A model generated the notes under the pieces. The model worked only from the letters and a program-made list of their open reading frames with translations, searched no databases and was not told where the DNA came from. 64,000 nt of DNA from Phellopilus nigrolimitatus (lineage: Eukaryota > Basidiomycota > Agaricomycetes > Hymenochaetales > Hymenochaetaceae): assembly GCA_021029095.1 (NCBI GenBank), contig JAJOHG010000005.1:1054001-1118000 (forward strand). The letters run 5' to 3'. How positions within the stretch are numbered: position 1 is the stretch's first letter; each line of letters opens with the position of its first letter. Positions 46,701-58,818 of the stretch are shown here, piece after piece. The position numbers were made by a program, and so were the translations under genes.

Positions 46701-49606
46701 TAAAAGCAAGAAAGCCAAGGTGATAACTTACTTGAATGAACGCGCAGAAGAAATACAGCGAGGGTTAGGGTATCTCACCCCTGGTAGTGTTGACAGGAGA
46801 CGAGCAGATGGAAAGCTGGGATTGGTCCGCTTGCTGCGCGTTTTGGTAGAACATGATGGGCAACTTCATGGCAGGTAATTACTTTTTCTCGATTACCTTA
46901 TGTCGGATCTTGTTTTGAAGAGGCCTCACAGCTCGACAGTTGAGTCTGCCGTACGAGCGGCGATATTACCTCGTCTGGCAGACTCAGAAGGTACTACGGG
47001 GTCGAATGCATTCCTTAACGCCCCTACCGGCGCAGCTCTTGCGTCTGGAGCCTTCAGCTCAGCGAACAGTAACGAAAAACCTTTGGCTGAATATGCTGTT
47101 CGTCCATCTGCTCTCGGAACTCTTCAAGACTTCATTCTGAAGGGCGAGAAGCGAAAGGCATATCACTATGCTTTGGACGAAAAGTTATGGGCGCACGCGA
47201 TGATCATCTCAAGTAGCATGGACAAGGATGCTTTCAAAGAGGTTGTCAACGAGTTTATTCGCACAGAGTTGGGTGTCAAGCCTGGAGCTCAGACGGTCGT
47301 TAATGGTTACGAGAGCTTGAGGCTGGCGTATAGTCTTTATTCAGGCCAATCATCAGCAGCAGGTAATGTCATTCGGCTTCGCGTTCATATTTTCACTAAG
47401 ACCATGCCATCAGTCCAGCACCTCTTTCCGACAAAGTCTCTGCAGGCTGGGCCTGCACTGAGTCTTCAGCCGCCCACCCCGATCAATCACATGACACCTC
47501 TTTCTCCTAATTTCCCTCCCCCTTCCCTTGCTACCAACATTCCTTCTGAAATATTGTCGCAATGGCAGGAGTATGCAATCATGCTCTTCTCAGGACAGAT
47601 GGGAACGGAGTCATCGTCAGCTTTGACCACCCTTGGCGACTACCTTCTCAGCAATGATTGGGTGGAAGCTGCTCATTGCTGGTAAGTTGATGAGCTGTTT
47701 CCGAGGTTAGTTACACGTTACTGAACATGAATGGTTTAGTTATCTGCTGTCTCCTCAATCTTCTCCTATTGGGGGAGTTGGTGCACCATCGGTTAGGATT
47801 GTCCTCGTCGGATCTCAGAGTCCCCACCGAAACTCGGCTTTCCTCAAAGATCCCGACTGTTTTATTTTCAGCGAAATCGCAGAGTTTGCCTTGTCTCTGC
47901 ACGTGCCTGCTAAGGGCCTCGATGCGTTTACAGGATTTCCTCACTTGCAGGTATATCGACTCATCCGGGCAATGCAGCTGGCGGAGATGGGTCATGTTCC
48001 GTTAGCGAAAAGATATTGCGAAGCTATTACTAGCGCTGTCTTCCGACCTTCGCCATATTTATCTAACTTGTTTTCTGACCAGCTGAAGGAATTCTTTAAT
48101 CGCATCATTGGGGATCCAGAACTCGACAAGGCTAACTCGTGGATTAGTGGGAAAATAGCAAAGCCCAGTCTTGATGGTATTAGCGACTGGTTGGGCGGGA
48201 CTCTGTCGAAATTTGTTGCTGGCGAAGTGGAGCCTTCTTCGCCAATGGTAGGAGAAAATCCAATGCTCAACAATCCGGCGTATACCGGTGCTTTCTCGCG
48301 TTATAGTAATATTTCTTCCGCAAATACGTCCAGAGGCTCTTCGCCAGCACCATCTTTTGTCAATCATGGTGCCACGTCAAGTGCGCCTCCAGGGCGGTCT
48401 GGCTCAGCCATGGGCGTTAGATCTCCGACGAATTCATACGTCCCAGTGAACCGCTCGTCATCTGCTATGGATTATAGCAAACCTGGTCCAAGGAGGAACA
48501 CTCCGCCACCGAGAGTAGCATCTGCGGATGCGAGCACGGCATCATATGTCCAGACGCAAGGCATCTCTCAAGCCATGGAAAACTATGGATATGTCGGGGG
48601 GAACATCATGGGACATACAGCAAATGGTTCTGCGAGCCACCTTGAGAACAATGAGAACCATCAGCAGGAGTCTGGTTGGTGGAACGCTGCATACGGTGAT
48701 CCTAACGGTGCGACTCCCACTGCGACGTCTTTCTTCAAAGTTGATGCACAGGCTACTGCACCTGATGATGGATCCGGATTCATTTCACTTATGGATGATC
48801 ATAATATCATGACTCCCTCGTCTTCTGTTGCCACGACATTCGCTGGCAGCAAATCCAATATAGCTGGTGTGCATGATGACCTTGACGATGATTTGGGTCT
48901 GGGGAACTCATTCTCGAAAAAAGAGAAGAAAGATAGTTCGGAAAGCTCCGTTAAAGAGGAACCAGAGAAAAAAAATGAAGGACCGAAAAAGCCGGGTGGG
49001 TAATGCTTTCTATTTATTTCAGAAAGGAGTGCTTAATTTATCAATCAGACATCAAGCCTAATCCATCAAGCTCTAATTCGTGGCTTGGTCGTTGGTTCGG
49101 TCGATCGTCGTCTACGACGCCTGGCCCAGTCAAGGCTAATCTTGGAGAGGAGACGACGTTTTACTACGACAAGGACTTGAAGAGATGGGTGAACAAAAAG
49201 GTTGGTGTAGTAACGAAAGTAGTCGCAGAAAACCTGCTAATGTTTTCTCTTCATTCAGTCTGGCGGAGAGGATCCAAAAGCAAACGCCCCTCCGCCTCCG
49301 CCGTCTCGAGCACAGACTGCGTCTCCGTCTAGGTCAATGTCAAAAACAGGACCGCCGCCGCATTCCCCTTTGCCGCCTTCAGGTCGCCCTCTGTCGGCTA
49401 TGGCAGGCTCAGCACCTCCGAAGAAGACGCTTTCAAGAATGCGCTCGAACCTTGTCCCAGAAGAATCATCGAGCTCTTCCGTGCCATCCACTCCTACTGG
49501 CATGTCGTTAGCTACACCACCACCTCCGGGTCGACCGAGATCCGCCGCAGCGAAGAAGAGCGTGCGCAGCCGTTATGTGGACGTATTTCAACAGGAGAAC
49601 TCATAG
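43795..49606 (+). CDS. SEC16: SEC16, COPII coat assembly scaffold at ER exit sites
   Basis: The likely start is MSSVEAAASLFGSSDSGSDF at 43795; MSSMSLAPRQ at 43717 in the same frame is the alternative. The N-terminal half is disordered and carries repeated YDPYKP-type motifs plus a Tyr/Gly-rich segment (YGYDGENYNGYDAQGWYDEH). The central conserved domain starts near 46445 (KVPLISFGFGGKLITCFHTP) and continues through LRPSALGTLQDF-like and GEKRKAYHYALDEKLWAHAM, with HLQVYRLIRAMQLAEMGHVP later. This is the helical Sec13-binding core. The C-terminus is Ser/Pro-rich with SWLGRWFGRS and ETTFYYDKDLKRWVNKK, the Sec23-contact style motif of the family, ending FQQENS-stop at 49606. About 1,800 residues. 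Sec16 nucleates COPII coats with Sec12, Sar1 and Sec23/24. Start uncertain, identity firm. Confidence 0.92.
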
Positions 49607-49806
49607 AACGTTCTTATTGTACTGAGGACATATGTAACTTTATTTAACTATGCTCGCTTGGTAATAGTCTCTGGATTTTGCGATATAATAACGCTTTCCC
49701 ACTGTTTTCTTCTTCACAAACCAGCTCCTGTTAATTGTATGAAGCTACCGAAGTCGCGCGATGAGACCAAATAAATATATTTTCCAAGCAACATACAAGA
49801 GCAAGC

Positions 49807-51016
49807 TCAGAGAATGTATGAAAAAGGGTAACCTGATTTGACATCAGAAATCGGACCATACGTAAGCTCAAGCAAATACTCACCGCCATTTTTTATTTTG
49901 AAATCCTTGATCAACGCTGAAAAAGTCACAGCAATAACAAGCGAGAACAAGTACACAGCAGCCCTTTGTGATGTCTTGTTAGTCTGGCGCGGAACTCCCA
50001 GGATCAGGGCGAGGAAGGCAGAAGACAAGGTGAAGTCTGGCGATTGGTTTAGTATGCAAATATGCTCAGAAATAATGCGCACAAACATTTAAATGCAACG
50101 GTCCAGATCTCAGCTCCGACTTGGTTCTGGAACCCTGGAATCATGCTGTGCTCCTTCGTGCGGTAAGGCATGCCGCGAATGCGTACGAACATAAACCCGG
50201 ACGTCATGGTGAGCATGGTTGAGATGGTAATCAGAGCCCATGTCCACCGGCTGAGAATGATGGGAAAGATCAAGCGAGCGGTAAGTGCGCAGAGCACGGT
50301 TGTAGTCAGCAAGGAAAGAACGAGGCCCCAATCTATGGGAACACGGTAAGGGATAGGCACGGGTGTGAAGTTAGACAACTGAGCGGCCAGCTCTTTCGCG
50401 TCATTGCCACTGCAAATAGTTACTACTTATTTATGAAGTGTAAGAGAACGGCTGCCTACAAGTTGTTAAAGTCATAGTTGAAGGGATCCGTCTTTCCACT
50501 AGCGAGTATGTTCTGCCCTTGGGTTGGAGGGTAGAAAGTGACGACGGGCGCCGACATTAGTCCAAGCTGAAGCAATCATTGATAAGCCATTTCGCCCAAG
50601 ATGAGAAATACACACAGGCCCACCTTGCGAAACACACCCTCAGCTTCTGCGAAGTCAGCGGATGCAAAAAAGTGCTTGTAGCGTTCAGCCTTTGGCACGG
50701 TCGACCACGCCCTCGAAACTGCGTGGAAAGCAGGGTCAAACTCTCTGCACAAGATATGAGATATTAAGGCATATGGTTTTCAACATGTCAGCACGTACTT
50801 GCACGGTGTGCATTTCATATTCTTGTTGAGAGCGGTGAGTTGAACGACGACGGACCATTCACGCTTCGGTGATGTTATGAGATCGAAGAGGGATTCGTCT
50901 AGCTTGATGACGCCGTCAGTCGATGCATCTGCGAGGGTAGTGATCTGTTCTATATGAGACTTGGCCGCTGCTATGCATAGCGGTACAGCCGCCAATGCGA
51001 AAAGTAACTTGAACAT
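49807..51016 (-). CDS. OST3: OST3/OST6 subunit of oligosaccharyltransferase
   Basis: The start MFKLLFALAAVPLCIAAAKS at 51016 is a signal peptide. A lumenal thioredoxin-like domain follows with the redox motif KCTPCKEFDP, then the helix VSRAWSTVPKAERYKHFFAS and GLMSAPVVTFYPPTQGQN. Four membrane helices close the protein: WGLVLSLLTTTVLCALTARL, WALITISTMLTMTSGFMFV, a third in the SSAFLALILGVP exon and VYLFSLVIAVTFSALI. RIRGMPYR between helices is typical. The final exon gives GGYPFSYIL-stop at 49807. The CxxC subunit holds acceptor proteins by mixed disulfides so that nearby sequons are glycosylated. Whether it is Ost3 or Ost6 cannot be told; many fungi have a single gene. It is divergent from PIK1 with 198 bp between the starts. 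Confidence 0.92.
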
Positions 51017-51214
51017 TGTCGTGGTCGTGAACGACGAGCGCGCAGTTCACAGCAGTCCACGCTACGCGCTACGTGTAACTCCGGATTCGGACGGATGATC
51101 TGCGACACGGTGGCGACGGACCGACGCGACTGAACATTTTCGAGTGCCATGATCATTTGCATAATAACGTGAACGTCCCAGCTGAAAACGAACTTCACTT
51201 CTTTCCTCGCGTTT

Positions 51215-54200
51215 ATGTCGCATGCTCTTCTCCTCCGTCTCTTTCTTTCACCCTCGTTCTTCTCTGTGAATGTCGCTCTGCAATACCTTAACCTTTACCA
51301 TAATAGCATCGGTATTACCTATTACCTCACTCGGAGACTGAAGGAATTCAATTCCAACGAGTTGCGAGACGTCTGGGGCTTCATATGGTGAGTTTTGTTG
51401 TTGTTGTTGTTGTTGTTATGCGCATAAGCCTCAAGCGTATCCGATAATATTAGTCACCTCCTAGTGACCAAGCCATCCAAGTCGAGAGCTTTGGAATGCT
51501 TCGTGGTAGACACCTGCGAACGATCGACGCATATGGCCATGTTCGTACGTCCATACGTTTGTACTGCTTCCCTGAAACCGAAACCCATGTGTGAATAGAC
51601 CCTATGGTTCATGCAAGCACATCTCAGGGACCTTGCATTGTCCAGCAAGGACTCAAAATCCTTCGTCGTGTGCCAGCGTATTCTTCACCGCTGCCATGAA
51701 ATTATTTTTGAAGACTCCCCCGGTCTTGTTACAGGTCCCTATTCAACCATAAAGGTCCGCTCGCGAAAGTTCACGCGACGAAATCGCGTCAAACACCATT
51801 TAGAACCCGCATTAGTCGGCATCGGCTGTGTTCTAGTAGGAGCACCAGGATTGCCGCCACTGGCGGAAATTGTCGGGAATGTGGCTATAGAACAAGGTCG
51901 GGGGGAGCTCATTGAGACTGCCATACGGAGCCTTGAACCGCAGAGCGACGAAAGTCCTGTTCCTTCATCTTCCGTTCATCTTCCGGAGGATCCTGGCGAG
52001 GAAGACTTGGACGGAGACGAACAATTATATGAGATCTCCCAGACAGGAGAGCGCGGGCAGGAGAATTTGATGAGCAAAGAAGTGGAAGGTGGAAATGACC
52101 ATCTGCTCTTCAAAGCGCTTCCTCCATCTCAGGAGATGCGGGAAGCTGCTCAGACGACCCCTGCATTTTCTACATTGTCAAGCGGAGTTCCCCGCTCTGA
52201 AGCCGCTGACGATCCCTTTGGACAGTTAGACGTGCCACCATCATCCATTCCTCCATTCAAATCCTCACCCGCCATCTCAGGATCGAAAAGAACGAGAAGC
52301 TCAGGTAGCAGTAACCTAATAGACAATATAATGCGGGAGTACGACATTCCGACACAGAGGCACCTTCTCCAAGGGCACTATTGTCGTGCTGAGGTATGAT
52401 TGATTATTGTTATCATTGTTATCATTACTGGCTCTCTGGGTAATTGAGATTACGATGCTAATCTTGCAGTACAGATCCAATTCATCCTGACCCTCGAAAA
52501 CATTTCTAATCACTTATTAGTCATCCCTAAACCTGCTAGGGTTAGTGCCCTTCGAGCAGAACTTACCTCCCTTAACCACAAACTTCCAGCGGAGGTAAAA
52601 ACACTTCATACTTCGAACTCGCAATGATACACTAATGAAAAGCTGTTCAGGTTTGTATGCCGATGTGGTGCTCTGGTTTTGACTCGTTAGTAAACTCGAA
52701 GGGATCACCACAGCCTCACCACCGTATTGTGAGGGTGCCACCCGGTGAGAGCGTGGTTTTAAATTCTGCAGAACGAGCGCCCTTCCTGCTTCTATTAGAA
52801 ATCCTTCATGACGATCTTGATTTTGATCCGACAAAGCGAAGTAATCGAGAACTTCTCAAGGACGTCATCAAGAAAGAGTTGCACTCTGCAAAGGTGACAG
52901 GAAGGGACTTCAGCCTCCGTGAAACATCCGATGCGCCAGTTCCGGTGCATATTTCGAGTGCGGTTGAGACTCTGGATTCCGATGCTGGTGATATGAATGC
53001 CACTTTTTGGGATCGGAATACCACGCAGTCTCCTGTGACCGATGCTAGTGAAATCAATGGCGAGGAAGAGGTCGATCTTGTCGAACAAGTATACGGAGAA
53101 GATCTGTCAGTGCACCAAACGCCAGATCTGTCAGAATCGTTAGTTGTTCCATCACCACCAAAGAACAGAGCTCTTGACATTGCTACTTGGTCACGATCGG
53201 CTTCCTTGCCTTCCTCTCCTGCTCTGACACCAGCGTTGTCAAACTCAGATACGTTTGGGACAGGCAATCATAGGCCGTTATCATCACGTCCACAAGAGAA
53301 CGAACGGTCCTCGCAAGGCTCATCAGGTTCTATCCGACTCCCCGTTCTCTCTCTCGATGAATATAGCCAGAGGATGCGTACGGCTGCTGTGATGTTGGCG
53401 CAATTGAACGCGAGTCTTGTCAAAGAGATGATCATCCCTACACCCTTCTCTGAGTATCCGTCTGCGGCGTCGGATATTTCTTCAGCAGGCTCTAACTGGT
53501 TCCCTATTCCGAATTGGCTTTCTGGCGTAAATACTCCAAGTTCCTCCGGTCCTCTCCATCCATCTCTTTCGGGAACGGCTTCTGATTCGTCAAGGACTTC
53601 TTCGGCTGGGACAGGAAGCATGATGCGTATGAAGCTGCAGCCTTCTGAAGTCGCAGCGATTCGGGAGAGAATCATGCAGGAGATGTTGGCGCTCGAAGAA
53701 GAGCGTATGGGGCGCATGCAGGTGGACCCCGATTCCGACGGCATGATGGGCTTTGAGACCGTGTCCGGTCTCAAGACGGCCGAGGACGAGCAGATCATTC
53801 GGCGCGTACTTAATCGTGATGATCCATCGGCAGTTGTTTTCCAGGAATCATGGGCAGCAAAAAGGGCGAGTCAAGCAAGTATTTCATCCGTTCTAATAAC
53901 TTAAGTGACATTATTCTTTAAGAGTCGAATAAGGCAGGGTTCTCCTTACGGACATCTGGCTTCATGGGACTGTGTTTCTGTCATTGTTAAAACCGGAGCA
54001 GATCTTCGACAAGAACAGCTCGCAATCCAAATGATTCAGGAATTTGAACACATATGGAAAGAAGAGAATTGTCAGTGCTGGGTCAGACCGTAAGTTGCGA
54101 AAAGTACGTCGGGCTCGATTTCTCACGAGTGTGCTAGTTTCCAGATTCTCATCACTGGTGGCTCGTCTGGGCTCGTGGAGACCATAACTGATGCCGTTTC

Positions 54201-55135
54201 TGTCCATTCAATCAAGAAGGCATTGTACGCTAGACGGCTCACGGACGGCCGACTCGGACAGGTCTCCCTACTTGACCACTTCACGAATGTATGATTTGAT
54301 AAGTTATACGTCGGCACTGCATTATAGCTGACTTTCGTAGTCGTACGGTGATCGCTCGTCAGCTAAATTTGCTCGAGCGCAGAGAAATTTTGTCCGGTCT
54401 TTGGCCGGTAAGAAACGTGAAAATAGATGGTTCACGAAACGATTATTGACATTGTCTCCTTTTCTGTAGGCTACTCGGTGATAACCTACCTTCTGCAGAT
54501 AAAAGATCGGCACAATGGGAACATCCTTCTCGATCGAGACGGTCACCTTGTCCACATCGATTTTGGATTCATGCTCTCGAATTCGCCGGGAAATATAGGG
54601 TTTGAAGCGGCGCCGTTCAAGCTCACCTTCGATTATGTCGAGGTACTGGGTGGGGTTGACAGCACCGCATTTCGCGAGTTCAAGCGACTGTTCCACGAGG
54701 GCTTCGAAGCAGCGCGGAAGCATTGCGACAGGATTATAAGTGAGTATGGGTCACGCATCTTCAGAGGTGGTGCTTATTAATGTTTACCAATGTGTTCCAT
54801 CTTAATCAGCGATCGTAGAGCTGATGCAAAGAGGTACGACTTCCATAAGTAAATCAAGCATATTCTGGGCACATTCTGACTATCCGACAGACTCGTCCCT
54901 TCCTTGCTTCGCGGCGCTGGGCGAACAGACTGCTCAGCAACTTCGCGACCGCTTTCAACTGAAGTCCAGCCAGCAGTCCGCGGCGGAGCTCGTCGAGCGC
55001 ATGATCATGTCTTCATTAGGCTCGAACTGGACGCGTTTGTACGATTCGGTAAGGATAGCCTATTTCCTGCATTATGGTCATGTTCTCATTTGGGGTGTTG
55101 CGTAGTACCAATATTATTCGCAGTCGATTCTCTAA
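51215..55135 (+). CDS. PIK1: PIK1-type phosphatidylinositol 4-kinase (PI4K beta)
   Basis: The start is MSHALLLRLFLSPSFFSVNV at 51215. The N-terminal lipid-kinase-unique region is clear: ALQYLNLYHNSIGITYYLTR, WGFI, CHLLVTKPSKSRALECFVV and TLWFMQAHLRDLALSS. A disordered middle (52000-53300) follows. The kinase domain begins near 53800 (VVFQESWAAK), with SPYGHLASWDCVSVIVKTGA, LRQEQLAIQMIQEFEHIWKE, the catalytic loop KDRHNGNILLDRDGHLVHID, DFGFMLSNSPGNIGFE and APFKLTFDYVEVLGG. The last exon gives YQYYSQSIL-stop at 55133-55135. It makes PI4P at the Golgi, needed for late-Golgi export and usually partnered by frequenin (Frq1). About 1,100 residues, like yeast Pik1. Key catalytic residues are all present. 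Confidence 0.93.
51395..51417. repeat. TTG microsatellite in the first PIK1 intron
   Basis: About seven TTG units lie just after the 5' splice site of PIK1 intron 1. It may vary in length between strains without changing the protein. Confidence 0.85.
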
Positions 55136-55401
55136 AGCCATCAGCGAAAGATTGTTGCTCTCATCCATTTGCACCGGTGTTTTTGTACTTTGTAGCTGCA
55201 CATAGTAACAAACGACACGAATCCACGTCAGGACCTTGGGGCAGAAATCAGTCCGCGTCTACTACTGTGATTCGCTAGCTGCTACCAGTATTATATGCTA
55301 AATGAATAATACACAAAACACGAGAGGGCATGCAACAGTAAGTTATGTACAAGAAGATGCAAGCTACAAAATGGGTAACGAGAGCGTCAATGCGAAATAA
55401 T

Positions 55402-57045
55402 TTATTTGAAGAGGTCATCGTAGCGCTTCAGACACGAATACCATTCGTAGTCTAGAAAAAAAGGGGGGAAAGAACAGTTAGCATGGCAAGCAAGCACGAA
55501 GAGTCTCACAAAAGTATCAAGTGCTAACCAAAGTTTTCCTTTTCTGAACACCAACACTTCCCGCGCGAATGCTCAGCACCTTGTGGACAATGTTGGAAGG
55601 GTTCATGGCGGTAACCGATGTCGTTGAAAAAGTGGATCTGATCCTTGCGCGCGAAGAGCGCAGCGGCGATACTGTGAACAGGCGCGTCGCCCCAGCGCTC
55701 GTAGTAGAAGCCGCCTGCCGCATCGAGGTAGTCGAAGAATTTAGAGTACGCTTCGCCGCGCCAGAAGTCGAGATCGCCGATCTCGAAGTTGCTCCAGACT
55801 GAGTAGTAAAGAGTAGACGAGGTTAGAAGAGAACGTGGCCGTGAAAGGAGAAACGTACAATGACATCTGTTATAGGTCTCGCCTCCGTCATCTGAGATGA
55901 AACTCATGGCGTTATCTTCCGGGGTCAGTCCAGGGTTCTCCTTGAGGAAATTTTTGACTTCCTGCCATAGGGTCGGGATAGTGGCCGCGTACTCATAGAG
56001 GGAAATGGTGAATCCTGGGGGAAATGTCAATAGTCAGAGATTCTGTATAGAAGACGCAGAACAAAGAAATCTCAGCCTACCGTAAACTTTCTTCTGATCC
56101 TGCATGACAAGGAAAGGATCATAATGAAGATCACAAAAGAATTGGACATCGGGCCTGTGCAGAATGACACGGTGAGATTGTTTAGTGCCAACGATATCCA
56201 AATCGTGCGCTCACTCCACGCGCCAGTAGTAGCGGTAATTCTTCAAAAGTTCATGACGATAGAAGAACTGAAAGATATATGTTTAGTAACACTAAACACG
56301 ACAAATGATATGACGAAGAGCATACTCCCGAGTTATAGCGACACATGTTACGGTAACTGGATAAAGTGAAGAAGTTAATGAAAACAAAACGCGACCAGAG
56401 GTTCGTTAGCAGACTCACGGAAGGCTTCCTCCATAGATGACATTTTCTTTAATCATCTTCTCGCGTGCAGCAGATGCCTTCATTTCGTCGATGGAGGCTG
56501 GCTGATACCATTCCTCCTTCGATATCATGCCATAGTGAACTTCACTGTCCGTTAATTCCGAAGTACGTCTTGCAGATACTTGTTCAGCATTCGCATTTTT
56601 ATGGCCTCAAAGCTATAGCTCACTTCTTGAATTCCTCATTGAAAGGCTCCTCATTCAAGAATACCCATGGGTAATGGAACTCCTTGTTAAACCTGTCCTC
56701 AGCCTGTTTCATGCTCTTAATGACGCCAGCAATGTCGTTGTTCCGCGCCAGCACAACAAATGTCGCATTCGCTTTCCTCGTCAACGGGTCCCCAGGCTTT
56801 TCGGGATGGAAGTATTCGTCACTGAGAGGCTGCTTATACGGTGGGCCGGCCTTGTCCCCGAGATGCAGCTGGCCAGCAACGTTAGCGATGGATGTCGCCC
56901 TGCCATAGCCTTCATGCGAGAAGCTCAGGATATAATGCAAGCTCAACTGCGCGTGGTGTAAGATACATAGCACAGGTAAATATTGAGGCGGGTCACTTAC
57001 AATGATGACCAGCACCAACAGCACGTATCGCATTGGTGTCATCAT
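55402..57045 (-). CDS. KRE2/MNT1-type alpha-1,2-mannosyltransferase (GT15)
   Basis: The start MMTPMRYVLLVLVIIVS at 57045 is a type-II membrane anchor. The catalytic domain follows: RKANATFVVLARNNDIAGVI, HYPWVFLNEEPFNEEFKK, YGMISKEEWYQP, the GT15 core NYRYYWRVEPDVQFFCDLHY containing the catalytic Glu, [40 protein letters not shown] and FEIGDLDFWRGEAYSKFF. The late motifs FFNDIGYRHEPFQHCP and CLKRYDDLFK-stop (55402) are intact. Members extend O- and N-linked mannans in the Golgi using GDP-mannose and manganese. About 400 residues, standard size. Which paralogue (KTR, KRE2 or MNT) cannot be told. Confidence 0.93.
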
Positions 57046-57339
57046 CTTGAAGCCAGTATGTGCCCGTCACAGGGACGGGGATGCTGGAGAATGGATTACA
57101 GGCCACCGAAGACGCAGCGGCGGTGTCGTGGTCAGTGGTAGTGGTGGATGAAGGTGACAACGACGGTCAGATGAGGATGAGAGCACACGTCGGGCGGCGA
57201 TCACTGCGCAGCTGGAGACTATGTATGTGAGGTCTACGCCCAAATATAGTATCTGTGGGGTTTGTAGCTTCCTAATTTAGATCGGCTGATTTTGGTCATT
57301 TGCGAATTTTCGACCGTCTACTCATTCCGTACGACCGCG

Positions 57340-58614
57340 ATGGCCAGCACCTCGCAAGAGAAAGTTGGTCCCCTGGATGTCACCCCGCCCCCAAAGTCGG
57401 TGCTGCCTTCGTTCCTCTCCCCGGTCACCAATGTCTATGACCGTTTTGCACAATGGCGGTCAAGCCTTGGGTTGTCGTACCCGGGCAACGTCGAGAGCTT
57501 GCAAAAAGAGGTCAAAGGTCGGTACACGTAGCAACGACTCGCTCCATGTGTCCAACTGAAAACCCCTTGTAGCAACACACTTGACCAACTACATATTCGA
57601 CGGCGCTCGTGCAGACCTGACGAAGGCTTTATCAGTAACACCGGCTTTCCAGGTTACACACTCCTTTTCTCTTGCTTCCCAGACAGCTTTACCTTCCTAT
57701 AATTTTGGTGCTATTTTTGCCAACTCAAAAGTACGTTTTATCCGTGAAGATTACATGCACCATGTTAAAACTTGTCTAGGTATTTATGCAAGGTGGTGTC
57801 GATCATGAGGGCACGGTAAACGGACGATTTAACGCCGGATGGAATGACAAGAACGTCACGAAGGCTCAATTGCAGGTATGTTGTCTTGCATGCTCAATGT
57901 AGAGCTACTTCTAATTCTTTGGACAGCTCTCACAGCAGCATGGTGCCAGCATGATTCAGATGGAACACGACTATCAGGGAGCCGACTACTCTCTCAACGT
58001 GAAGGCGTTGAATCCCTCTCCAGTCGATGCGTCCGGCATTTTCATAGGCAGCTACCTCCAGTCCATCACTCCTAATCTCGCTCTGGGTTCGGAAGTTCTG
58101 TACCAGCGGGGCGGTCCTATGGAGATTCCTGCCGCGCCCTCCTACCTTGCCAAGTACATGAGCAGTGACAAGAGTTGGATCGCAACCGCGCAGTTGCAAC
58201 CAATGGGCATGCTCTCCGCGACGTATTGGCAGAAGCTGAGCGAGAAGGTTGAAGCTGCCGCGGATTTGCAGGTCGTCGTCGCGAATGGGAAGCGCGAGGG
58301 CGTCGCGACGCTTGGTGCTAAATACGATCTACGAATGGCGACGTTCCGAGCGCAGCTTGATTCGACCGGGAAAGTCTCCGCTATGCTCGAGCAGCGCTTT
58401 GCGCCGACATTCGCATTCATGGTTGCTGGGGAGATCGATCACTTCAAGGTTTGTGCACACATTGCTCCTGAAATTTACTTATCTAACGCCTGTTTCTGCT
58501 CAGAATGCTGCAAAAATTGGCGTTGGTGTCATGATCGAGAGCTCGAGTTTGACACCAGAGGAGATGGGTTTGGTCCCGCCTCCGGGTTACCCTCCTCCTG
58601 CACCCTATCCTTAA
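57340..58614 (+). CDS. TOM40: TOM40, mitochondrial outer-membrane import channel
   Basis: The start is MASTSQEKVGPLDVTPPPKS at 57340. Then come FLSPVTNVYDRFAQWRSSLG, NVESLQKEVK, the family motif THLTNYIFDGARADLTKALS, TPAFQVTHSFSLASQTALPS and alternating beta strands of the 19-strand barrel (GRFNAGWNDKNVTKAQLQLS; SMIQMEHDYQGADYSLNVKA; GSEVLYQRGGPMEIPAAPSY). The last exon has AAKIGVGVMIESSSLTPEEM, a beta-signal-like strand, then a proline-rich end GLVPPPGYPPPAPYP-stop at 58612-58614. Five introns. Tom40 forms the general entry pore for nuclear-encoded mitochondrial proteins. About 340 residues, typical size. It is divergent from the GT15 gene across 294 bp. Confidence 0.95.
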
Positions 58615-58818
58615 TGGACGGACTTTTTTTGATAGCAGCAATAGATACACTACATCTCCGCATATATTTTCCCTTGCTTTTTCGCATTTTTGTTTTTGTC
58701 GTCGTACTGCTCCGTGTCTCGCTGAGCAACCTGAACCCCAATTCCCTTGAGATCCACGTGTCTGTCGCGATCAATCTCATTTGACGCGAGATCGTGTTTG
58801 CCTGAGAACTCGCTGTTC

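Noticed and set aside
55569..55802. Plus-strand frame opposite the GT15 gene
   Set aside because: Antisense of the conserved EIGDLDFWRGEAYSKFF region; no domain of its own.
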